Source: Nissolia schottii (lineage: Eukaryota > Streptophyta > Magnoliopsida > Fabales > Fabaceae). From it: a DNA stretch of 64,000 nt. The first letter of the stretch is position 1, and each line of letters opens with the position of its first letter. Positions 49,468 to 60,422 of the stretch are shown here, piece after piece. Made by a program: the position numbers and the translations under genes. The stretch spans positions 1,068,362 through 1,132,361 of the forward strand of contig QANU01001671.1 in assembly GCA_003254905.1 (NCBI GenBank), given 5' to 3'. The notes below the pieces were generated by a model that was not told the origin of the DNA, made no database searches, and saw only the letters and a list, made by a program, of their open reading frames with translations.

Positions 49468-51095
49468 CATAATATTTTATTGATATTAACCTGTTAGTTT
49501 TAATATATTGAATATTCAATATATTTTTATATCTCAATACTTGCTAATTTTTTAAAGATTTATATTATTATAAATCATTTAGTATTTTAAATATTTTTGA
49601 TTCGAACACAACACGAACACAGCTCAAAAAACATTTAGATATAACTTGAATATTCTTGGTCATGGTAAATTATGAGTTTTTTATTTGAACACTTTCGGAC
49701 ACGTACGACATGTGTGTTGGATGAATGTCTTCGTGTGTCGGTGTCCATAGTGTCAGACATAGGGACATGACAATCTCAAGAAGTGTTTGTGCACCTAAAA
49801 TTACCCCCTAAAATTAGAAAAAAATATTATATATACACCTAAAAATAGTTACCTCAACCACCCAAATAGAAAAACAAGCATTATTAAACATAAAAAATGA
49901 GCAATATTAAACACGTGTGTGCATGATACATATAAACGTTCGATGACAATGTTTGTTTATCTATTTTGTAATAATATTAAATTTACATGTGCATGGGGCA
50001 TGTAAGAAATGTTTAGTAACAATGTTTGTTTTTTGTTATATAATATTTGTTTATCTGTTTGTTTGTTAAGTGACTATTTTTGAGTGTACAAGTAGCGGGA
50101 CTCTACACTTAATATATTACTATCAGTTTGTGTTGACAAAGATACAAAAATACTATTTGTACATTTTAAAAATAGACACTCAATAGTCATCTAATAAAGA
50201 AACAAACATTACGCAATAAAAAAACAAAAATTGTGCAACAGAAAAATAAATATTCTCATATGTCCTCGTACTCACATTATTTAATACTATTTATTTTTTG
50301 TATTTAATAATATTTATTTTTTTATTGTGTAATTAGTAAGTGATTATTTTAACGTGTACAAATAACAAGTTTGACAAAGATAGTTTAATTTTGACTGATT
50401 CACCGAACACTTTCGGGCCAATTTGATCTTCTACCAACTACCACCGTGTTATTTCTTTATAATTCGGAAGTAAGAATTTTTTCTTACTCTGTTCAAATGA
50501 CCATTTAACAAATCAGTATTGTGGATTATCTGTATAACATTCAACTTACCATATTTATCTTTTTTATTTTGCTCCACAGAGTTGATGTAGAAAAGGATAA
50601 ATGAATTAAAGCAACAATATTTTTTGCTTAATTTATAATAGATAAGAATTTCCCTTAGTTAGATTTTTTTTTTTTTTTTTACAATATCACTTAGTCTAAA
50701 GCCTACCTCTTCTATTTAAGTAAATTTTTAAATGTTAATCAAATTTATTTTTAAATTATGAATAATAAAAAAATTATGTCTAAAATTATTAAAAATTAAT
50801 CACATTAATCATTAAAAAGAATTGTCTAATATAAAATGGTCAATTTAATAACTTTTTAATAACTTCAAGGCGAATTTAAAGATTTATTTATTTGGACAAT
50901 TAAGATATTTCTTTCTTAATCATAGAAGATGTTGGCACGAGCTACGTGTAGTCATCGTATAATGGCAGCGTTAAACTTCAGCAAGAAGACAAAAAAGGAA
51001 AAGAAAAAAAATATGTGTCATACTTTTCAAAAAACCAAGGGCGTTTTCATAATTGTACATTTGTATACAACCCATCTAACATCCAAGACAAGCAC
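49144..51095. other. Spacer between the PR-4 genes
   Basis: Contains a (TA)n tract (49433-49462), a GTGTCGGTGTC/GGACAC-rich repeat remnant (49600-49770) and an imperfect inverted repeat (50057-50092 with 50158-50207). No gene or PR-4 pseudogene found between the two copies. Confidence 0.5.
50057..50207. repeat. Imperfect inverted repeat between PR-4 genes
   Basis: GTTTGTTTGTTAAGTGACTA... at 50057-50092 is matched by its complement at 50158-50207. A further partial copy is at about 50338-50372. Probably a MITE remnant. Confidence 0.45.
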
Positions 51096-51103
51096 TATAT
51101 AAA
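51096..51103 (+). promoter_or_regulatory. TATA box of PR-4 gene B
   Basis: TATATAAA 67 bp upstream of the chosen ATG. The expected transcript start about 30 bp downstream falls near 51130, which argues against use of the in-frame ATG located there. Confidence 0.7.
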
Positions 51104-51162
51104 TAAGTGGAAGCTCATATCATTCATTCATGAAGGTGCAAATAAGCAAATTATATATACAA

Positions 51163-52085
51163 ATGGCAAAGCTTTCTTCTCTGTTAGCGTTGTTGTGTTT
51201 GGTTTGCGTTGTGGCTTCTTCAGCATATGCTCAGAGTGGCAGCAACGTGAGAGCAGCTTCTTACCCGTACCACCCTGAGCAGTACAACTGGGACCTAAAT
51301 GCGGCGGGTGTTTATTGCGCCACTTGGGATGCCAACAAGCCCTTCTCCTGGCGCATGAAGTATGGTTGGGCTGCTTTCTGTGGGCCTGTTGGGCCTACGG
51401 GCCAACCAGCCTGTGGCAGATGCTTAAAGGTATTTTAACTAATTAATTACGCATTCTTTTTCTTCTTCTTTAGTAATAATTAGAGTTAATGCCCAAGTTA
51501 CTCTATGAGAAATATCTAGTGGTCTAATTTAGTATTTGAAAAAAAATTAAAGTGTTAACTTAATTTTGTGTGTGTTAGTCTCTTCGTTTTTCCCATTAGT
51601 CTCTAAAAATATTAAACGGAGGAATTTAGACATTGGAATTTTTTTTCTGAAGAACTAAGTCTGACATTAAAATATTTTTACAGAGACTAGCTTAGACATT
51701 ACTTATTCCAAATATATTATTCTTTTGGGCGATCAAGTAATTAATATAAATCATAAAACATAATTTGCACTAATGAATTGTTAGACAAGTGATAAAACAT
51801 GATGAGGGAGAAAAGTTGCTTTGTCTTTAGAAATTGCAAAATCAATGTCTTCGACAATTAAAACTAATTTGTTGATTGGGGTGGGGGGGGTTGTATGATT
51901 GGTGTTTATTGTTGCAGGTGACAAACAGTGCAACAAATGCTCAGCAAACGGTGAGAATTGTGGATCAGTGCAGCAACGGGGGCCTGGAATTGGATACCAG
52001 TGTGTTCCAAAAGCTGGACAATGGTAATGGGAATGATCCAGGCCGTATTAACGTCAACTATGACTTTGTGGATTGCCGTGACTAA
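51163..52085 (+). CDS. PR4: PR-4 (barwin-domain) protein, gene B, lacking both catalytic His
   Basis: Tandem paralogue of the gene at 48055, same intron position and phase. Exons 51163-51429 and 51918-52085 give 144 residues: signal peptide 1-23 (ending SSAYA), then a barwin domain with all six cysteines (YCATWD, FCGP, ACGRC, DQCSN, VDCRD). The two histidines considered catalytic in wheatwin1-type RNases are replaced, by Tyr34 (in AASYPYHP) and Arg132 (in PGRINVNY). His37 lies three residues away, but the alignment has no gap there. An in-frame ATG at 51130 would add 11 residues before the hydrophobic core and sits about at the predicted transcript start, so 51163 is preferred. The frame is intact and the splice sites good, so the gene is probably expressed but altered in activity. 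Confidence 0.92.
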
Positions 52086-54296
52086 GGTCTTCTTTGATGA
52101 TACATAGTATAAAATAAGATTTGAGTGTATAATGGACAAAAATATATGATATAATTGTATATACTATCTTTCGACAGAAAAAAAGTTATCTAGCTAGAAA
52201 TTGGAGTGCCACAAGTAGTAGTAGTTTGTATAATTTTATCCTATCCGTGTTGGCTTTATGCAAGTCAGATAGAAAAATCCACCGGTCTCTAATTCGGCCC
52301 ATGTAAGGGCTATAGCTATCATGATGACGGTGATAATAAAAGGGTAAATTAAATTAGACGTTTCAAATAATGTAATGAAATTCAATTATTTAATCTATTA
52401 ATTTATTCTATACATAAGAATTCAATTCAATTACAATTTGAATTCAATTCTATTCTACTCTAGCACTCCAAACAGGGTCTTAATGAAAAATTAACAACCT
52501 TTAATCTTACATTATTCAAATAGCAACAGGTGATGGGATCCTCGAGAAATCAATTAGAGTTATCATCACCAAAAAAGCATTGAACTCGATATGTCAACGC
52601 CTTGAGGGCATGCTTTTCTTTTGGGCCACCTAAGACGGGCTTATTAAGTCATTGAGTTAGATTTGCTATCACTTGGGCTTCACAGAGGGCCCATACCATA
52701 ACAGGGCAGCAGCACAGTTATGGCTTTGGTTGGTCGGGAGTTAGGACAAAGGTTAGATTGAAGTCCGAAATTCGTTACGTATATGATCATAGCAAATCTT
52801 TCTTCTTGAGCTAAAAAGTGATTATTTATACAGATTGAAGGATAAAATATGGGATTGAACATCAAATCAAGTTGGATAAATAAAACGTGAGTAAAGAAAG
52901 ATTCAAGTACCCTCTTCAAAGCATTCTATGTATTTATTGCACTACTACAAAAAAAGGCATTCCACTATTCCATACACTATTATCAGTGATGAATAGGTTT
53001 AATTATGGTTTCATGTAAATGAATATTATAACACAACGACGAAGTATACTGGCCGCATTATTGTACTCCTTCATAAATTACATGGATTTGACAATCTAGT
53101 TTCTGCTGTAACTTTGTAACCATAGTAAGTGACATGGTTGAGTTCTTACTCGTATAGGAGTACGATGAGTGGATGATCCGTACGTTGGTTGGCGTCCACA
53201 ATTACCACGTACCCGTCATCTATTAAACATAAATTTATTAAAGCTAGCGTTGCAGTGAAGTCAGGTTAACTGAAAAACAAGTGTATAGTAGAAAACAGAA
53301 TCATAAATAAAGTACTAGTAGTAATTAACAAAAGGCTTTGTGAGGATTTGTTGAGTGTATACATAATATTATTCTTAATCATCCTACCACAAGAGTAGTT
53401 CATCATCCCTATCCCTCTGCCAAAATATTATAGACACCAGCAAGCAATCAAGCTGTTTTAAATGCCCCCTAGGAAATTAGCACTGTCGCTAACTATGTTT
53501 TGCCACTATAAATCATATGTTTTACGTACCTACTTGAACCATCTGATTTGACCTAAGAAGATTTTAAATTGCTGGAAAATTCATATACTCCGTTAAAACT
53601 TGGGAAAATACGGGTTTGTTGTATCCCCCTATATTTTAGTTGTAGGAAGAAAAAGAAAAAGCAAAAAAGAGATTGCGTGAAAGTGAAAAGCGGTAATAAT
53701 TAGAGGGGGGGGATTGAAGAGTGGAAAAACGTGGATGACAAATTGAGGGGTTAGCACAAGCAATGCAAGAGTTGTGGAAAAACCTCGTGGTCAAAAACCT
53801 GTTTTTACTGGAAAAATTTTTGACGGTGAGAGTGAAAGGTGAAAACGTAGATTTTACATTCTATTAAAGAGAGATGGATTTTTAAGAAAGAAATACTTAA
53901 TATTAGTGATGAACACATTTGCAACTCGCAAATGTAATGACCAAAAAAAACGCAGTAATCACTCATTAGAACAAGAAGAGAAATAAAGTCTTAAAATCTA
54001 AAGTAAACAAATGCTTTTTTAAGATAGTTTAACCAAATTTTGAAATGTAATCCCACAAATTTTTGCATGGTAAAAAGAGGCATAGCAAAATAATTAGCGT
54101 TATTTGTGGGGTCCAAAGCACAATAAAATCTTATCTAATCTAAGTATAAATAAGACGTGAGTGAAAAAGAGAGAGGATCGAAATGAAAAAAGTTAGTTTC
54201 ATGAGGAATAGGCGGAAAGGGTGAAGTTGAGTATTACAAGTGAGGGTCCTTGAACGTGAATCGCGGGTGGCAGCAAGAGCCCAGATCCATTGGGAG
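52086..54296. other. Spacer, no gene seen
   Basis: Includes the PR-4 B 3' untranslated region, one CACTA-type terminus at 52940, and AT-rich sequence. 52540-52760 is less AT-rich but unidentified. The last 200 bp are the DRIP promoter/leader. Confidence 0.5.
52940..52956 (+). mobile_element. Single CACTA-type terminal sequence
   Basis: CACTACTACAAAAAAA matches the terminal inverted repeat typical of plant CACTA (En/Spm) elements. No matching inverted end or transposase frame was found within the window, so this is a solo end, a truncated element, or chance. Confidence 0.4.
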
Positions 54297-57200
54297 ATGG
54301 TGATGGTGAAGGTGAAGGTGAAGCGGCGGCCTCTGGAAGCATGCATGACATGCCCTCTCTGCAACCACCTCCTCCGTGACGCTACCACCATCTCCCTCTG
54401 CCTCCACACCTGTACGTTTCCTATCCTGTTCTCTCGATCTGGGTTTCTCTTTCATTCATGCCCTGCTCTGATTGCCTTTTGGGCGTTTTCCTATTTTTCT
54501 CTTTCGCCACACTCGCCCCCTTGATTTATATACATTCAATTTCAATTTGCTGGATTTTCATTATTTCACTTGACTTTCCTTCACTCTATTCTCTTTCTTC
54601 CTTGATCCTCGCACCCTGCTCTTAATTTCAACGTGCGTATATGGCACGTTGAACTTGTCGGTTTTGTTGCATTCCTTTCCTTTTCTTCATGGGTTTTTAT
54701 TTATTTCAAACCCTTTTGTTTCGGACTCTCGTTGATATGCCGCTGAACTATGCACCACTAATTTCGCCTCTTTGATATCTGATTATATCTACATTGAATA
54801 ATCTCAATGCTTAATGCAGCTTCTTTTAATATCTGATTATTGTGTCCATCGGTAATGTAGATACGGGATTGAACGCCATAATATGTCCGTTTTCAAATAA
54901 TTATGACATTAATGTTGAGTTGTTCACATGCACTTTTGAAGCATATTCTGGAAATCACTTTTTGATCATCTCATCGAAAATTGAACCCTGCGCCAGTTTG
55001 CAGGAACTGCATCTATGAGAAGCTTTCGGATGAGGAGACCGACTGCTGTCCGGTATGCAACATTGATCTTGGATACCTTCCGGTGGAAAAGCTCAGGTTG
55101 GTTGCTGTCTGTAATTGCTAATTTGTGTGACTTGCAAGAATGCCAGCCTGTAAACATATTTCAGTTATGGCGCTTCTTATTCTGCATCGCTCTCTCTTAC
55201 CATCAATCTTTGTTTGTACAAGAGAATATTTGACATAAACCGATGTTAATACATGTGAAAATCCCACTCAGAGTGAGGTCCTCCTCATCTCCAGGCATAT
55301 CAAAGCCCCTTTTCGTTGGGGCTGTCTTTAAATCTTGAATAACTCATTCTTACAGGATTGCATGAATAAAATTGTTTAATATAACTTAATAGTCAGGTTT
55401 ATGATAGATCTGTATGAAGATCTGTTCATGAATAATCATGTGTGCCTATTAATTATCTGCAGGCCAGACCACAATTTGCAAGATATTAGGGCCAAAATAT
55501 TCCCTTTTAAGCGAAGAAAGGTCAAAGCCCCAGAAGTTGTTCCTTCAATATCCCCGCCAGCAAAAAGGAAGGAAAGATCACTTTCATCATTGGTGGTTAG
55601 TGCTCCCAAAGTTTCAACTCAGACTAGCTTTACAGGAAAGAGAACAAAAACTAGCAAGAGAAAGGCCGCCGCCGCTTTACGTGGATGCAGTTTTCTTCTT
55701 GAAGAACCAACGAAGACTGAAGATAATCTGGTAATCTCAGTCTCTCCTTCATCAAAGATGATTGCGCAAAGTGAAAGCCAGGTGTAGGATATGGGACACT
55801 AGGACTTATCTATTTGTGGTGGTTGAACTTTTACTTGTTGCTTCATGGAATTTCTTGTAATTATGCTTCTGTTTCACGTGATAATGGTCATGCAATAACA
55901 TCTATATTGTTATATAGGATTCATCCATAGCTGAGTCTTCTAAGAAGCATCGGCCCAATGAAGATACAGAGAACAACAGCATGGAACTTGCAGAAGGGAA
56001 GGCTGATCTCTGGACGCCCTTGAACTGTCTTGTTGAAGCTGCCAATAGAACAAAGTCCTCGAAGTCAAACTCACAAGGGACTCCTCATGCCAAATTAGAT
56101 TCTCCAACTACTCCTCGTGGTGGACTAGATGTGTCTGAAATTACAACTAAATCCGACCTACATACTTCTGTCCAGAGTGAGTTACACATGCCTAAAACCA
56201 AAAACAAGGATAATGGGCGTAAAAAGTTTGGAGGCGAAAAGGCGGGAAGTACCTTGCCTTCAGGACCAGTGAAGCGAAGAAGGATGCGTCCTGCTGGTCA
56301 CAAAAGAGCAGAAGCATCTGACGTGTCTGCCTCAGCCCAAGCAACCCTTGATACAACGGGCAGGTGCAACAGAAAAAACAGTCCTATTTGGTTTTCATTA
56401 GTTGCTTCAGAAGATCAGTAAGTTACTATTTTATACGCAGAGATCTTATAAATCATGAAGTATTTATCTTCTGTGTCCTCTAAAGTGTTGGGTTGGTTTT
56501 GTTATTCAGGAAAGGAGATGTTCCCTTGCCACAGATCCCAGCATGTTATTTAAGAATAAAGTAATTCTTTCAACTCTTATCATTTTTCTTGTTCTCTGAT
56601 TCTTTTTTCCCCTAGTTTTTGCTATACTTTGTAATTTAGCAACTGTAACTTTGGCCTGGGAATTGACAAGATCGATTTTTTTTTTGGTCAAATGTCAATA
56701 AAAAGATACAAAAGTTGTGGTTTTGTCTATTTATTCGTAATTTCATAAATGGAATTCAAAGCTGTAGGTCTAGTTGAAGTCCAGCTTCACTTTTTAGCTA
56801 GGCAAAAATCTAAATTGCATATTAAATAGCAACCTAAGATGGAAATGAAATGAATGCATTGACATATGAAAGATATATGTCTATAGTAAGAAAAATCACC
56901 TTTAAAATAAGATATATTTTCAGCTTGTAACATCTAAGTTTAGACATACTAGGTTTATGTTTATAGAAGTTGGATTGTTATGAGTTCTGCCTCCTTGATC
57001 GCAGTATGTTTCCCCATAATTTATGCTATAACAAAAGACTATTCTGTATAGACAGAATCTCTCCCTCGCTGATGTAAATGACCACATTAATGGTGGCAAA
57101 ATACGTCCATGCTGCATTCTAAGAAAGTCTTTAGGTAGCAAATAGGGCAAATATCTCTTATTTTCTCTCTTGTAATGATTTTTTGTTCTTCAGCATTGTA

Positions 57201-58607
57201 CTTGTTCCTGTTTCAAGTTATTATGTCACAGTGATTTTTGTTTCAAGTTATTATGTCACAGTGATTTTATGTGTGCACAGTCACTAAATGATATTAAAAA
57301 CCTTTAAATACCTAATTTGTGCTTAATGAATGAGACCTTTTATATTATGTTCTCTTTCTCCGTATTCGCATTAGTCTGCTTAGAGGTAAACTTCAAAGAT
57401 TCTGTTGTGGCCTCCTGGGGACTTATTTTGCAGTAATACTAAAGGAGTTGGGGTACTTTCATCTTTTGAAATTTCTGTATTATTATTTGCCTACGATAAG
57501 TTCATAATATCTGTGCACTTGTGGGATTATCTTGAAATATGTCATTGAAAATTATATATTATCGTTGCATGCTTAAGATTTTTACTTCTTATTATCCTAC
57601 AGTTACTTTCTATCAATAGTTCTAATAATTTCAATCAAGAACGTGATGCTGTTTACATCAATAAGAGTAACATATCTTTTCCAGTTAGGATAACGTTTAT
57701 TTTAGATTTGATAAGCACACAGTATTTTTCTCTTCTCTGGGTCTTTCTTAAAGATTTGTATTTGTGATGTCATTTCTCAGTTTTTGGAAAGTAGAACTTT
57801 GCTGCCGTATTGAAAGATTTGAAATGTGCTGCTGTCGTGCTTTTTTCTCTTCCCTTCCTTTCTCACCAAAATTTCTTGAATCTCTTTTGCATTAATAATT
57901 CTTTGTTTATAATCTCATCACAGGGATGGTACTGTGCCTGTTTCATTTATTCAAAAGTACCTTGCGAAGAAACTTAATCTAGCCAGCGAAGCTGAGGTGA
58001 GCTCGTTATACCTTCTAACAACTAGTGCTTGTCTTTTACATGGCCTGTTATTAGATATTAGTGCAACAATGAAACCCATAATTTAGGGCCTGCTTGAGAA
58101 TTGAAAGATTTTGTATTTTCTTCATAATGGAAACAGTAGTCCAAATGCATAAACATGCAAAGCTATGTGAACTTCAATTACCTTGTAATTTGCAAGCTTA
58201 AAGTTTGAGCCTTTTTTTAGTTTTGGAGAGAAGTTTGCAAACCACAATGTTGATCCCAAATGAAACAATAGTGATTATACTCCATCCACTTGCTTGCTCC
58301 CAGATACATTGATTTAAAGATGTATAAAAAAAGTGAGTAAAAAATGACCTATATAAGTGGATAGAGGGATCGAGTACTATTATTAATTTGTATCCAAATA
58401 CATTATCGGTGACATGGTTTGGTGCTACAGGTGGAAATAATGTGCCGGGGACAGTGGGTGCTGCCATCTTTGCAACTGCATAACTTAGTAGATATGTGGT
58501 TCCGCACAGCATCAACCTCAAAAAAGATACCGGCATCTGTTGGCTCCTCTGCTAAGGACTTTGTGATGGTTTTATCATATTGTCGAAAGGCCGCAGCACC
58601 TTGTTGA
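54297..58607 (+). CDS. DRIP-type RING E3 ubiquitin ligase (RING + RAWUL)
   Basis: Nuclear E3 ligase of the DREB2A-INTERACTING PROTEIN family; the Arabidopsis members ubiquitinate the drought/heat factor DREB2A for proteasomal removal. Exons 54297-54411, 54997-55096, 55463-55781, 55918-56417, 56510-56560, 57924-57996 and 58431-58607 give 444 residues. The N-terminal C3HC4 RING is CMTCPLC...LCLHTFCRNC...CCPVC (about residues 15-58). It is followed by the family block PDHNLQDIRAKIFPFKRRKV, a long basic and Ser-rich disordered centre (KRTKTSKRK; KRRRMRPAGHKR), and a C-terminal ubiquitin-like RAWUL-type region (VSFIQKYLAKKLNL...QWVLPSLQLHNLVDMW). The first ATG in frame is used; upstream the frame only has GTG. 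Exon 2 uses the first of two close AG acceptors (CCAG/TTTGCAG), since only this restores the RING His-Thr-Phe-Cys. Confidence 0.93.
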
Positions 58608-60422
58608 CAGATTATATTGTCCTCCTCCAACCCTACTTATATATACTATGTTGCCTCCATTACGTTTACATAGATATTCAACTACTTGATAAAATTCTCT
58701 CAGATTTTCGTGCTTAGGAAGGAATTTGTTCATTTAGTTTCTGCCATGGTGACTCTTTGATTTGTTTTCCTCGTGACCTGATACTGTGTACCCTCCAATT
58801 TTGCACCATATGCTTTAGCCGCTGTTTTCTTGCCATTCTTTCACTTCTTAAGAATCAAAACAAAGTGATTATAAATAAGCAAAAGGGGGGAAAAATACCT
58901 TATTGGTCCTCTGGTTATATCTCTTTATTCATGTTGGTCCTTTATACCGTTTAGCCATATTTTTTAAATGTGGGCACCGTCACTTTTATATAAGAAATTT
59001 ACATAAAATTTACTATTTGACTGCACTTTTAAAATGTGGGCAACATTACTTCTATGAGAGAATTTTGCATGTTAAGGACCACAGACTAACGTTAACAAAC
59101 AAAAAAAAACTAAATTGAACATTTAAAAAAAACATAGAATCAAATTTGATTAAATGAATATAAATTTCATTGATTGATAATACCTAAACTTTTTTTTTTC
59201 TTTGTTTCAAATAAGCTTTTAAATAAGTTTTTAAGTCAAATCAAAGTTTTAAGAAAGTCACGTCGAATCTTAGAAGAAAATCTATAATAAATAACAGACT
59301 CATGCTCAGACTAAATAATTTCAAAGCAGATCAATCCTATTTTAATCAAAGTCTAGCTTAGTTCAGCCTACTTCCATCCTAAATATATATACATTTTAAT
59401 ACAACAATCCACTAAACTTTTTTTAAATCAGACTAAACTTTTAAAAATGTCAGACTAAACTTTAAAAAAAAACCTATAACAAGTAATAGGCTCAAACTCA
59501 TTGAATAATTTTAAAGTGGGTCAAACTTATTTTAATCAAAGTCTAACTCAATTTAGCTTATTTCCACCCTAAATGTATACATTTTAGTACAACAACCCAC
59601 TAAACTTTAACATGCACAAAAAAAAAGTGTGCAATATTAACCGCATGAATAATTATTTATAATAATATAATTAATTTATTAGTGGTGTAAAATTAAAAAA
59701 AAAAACTAACATTGAATCTTTGAGAAATGTTAAATCCTCCTGCAATACACACGGCATTGTTAGGGCAAAATGGATTTTTTTTTTTTTAACCAAGTTTCAT
59801 TTATTAAAATTGGTGAAATAATTTATAAGAGAATCTATCATTAATTCATTCATATTTTCTCTTTTAGTTTGTGAGTTGAGCTTAGTTATGATTTTTAAGC
59901 TCTTAAAACCTTTCATTCTCTTCCTAAACTCAACTCACAAACACCCTAAATAAACTACCCGAAAGAACACCCTAAATAAACTACCAAACAGGTGAGCAAT
60001 CGTTTACAAAAATAAACAACATAATTTTATTTATATCTTTCAGTGTAAATTAAAATGATGAAGACAGGTATGCCTCAGTTGTAGCTTCATCAAGTCAAAA
60101 TGACCTTATGGTCTTAGAAATTCTTTTGAAGCCGTCAAAAAATGAAACTGCTTCACAATTGATCAGTTAAACAATCCTAATAACCAGGATCATGAAAAAC
60201 TCAGCTCAAACAGAGCATGATATCATGAATTGACATAAACGTATAAAGAAAGAAATAATAACAATGCTAGAACCTCCTTAACTATTATAGATTAACGCTG
60301 ATAAGTGATAACAGAAATTTGACAAACATGCAATTGCCCGCATTGCCGTTTCNAAGGAAGGAAGGAGTGGATTACATGAATATGGCTGCATCATCCGCAA
60401 TATTTAGTCTCTCAATTATGAA
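58608..60422. other. Spacer between DRIP and the ankyrin/TPR gene
   Basis: Contains both 3' untranslated regions (the genes converge), a tandem duplication (59279-59608), a short duplicated block ACCCTAAATAAACTACC (59950-59991) and one N at 60353. No gene seen. Confidence 0.5.
59279..59608. repeat. Diverged tandem duplication, period about 190 bp
   Basis: 59279-59420 and about 59470-59608 share long blocks such as TATTTTAATCAAAGTCTA and ACTAAACTTT in the same order and orientation, with scattered substitutions. No coding potential. Confidence 0.75.

Noticed and set aside
54240-54296. 19-residue extension of the DRIP protein
   Set aside because: Starts at GTG; first ATG in frame is 54297.
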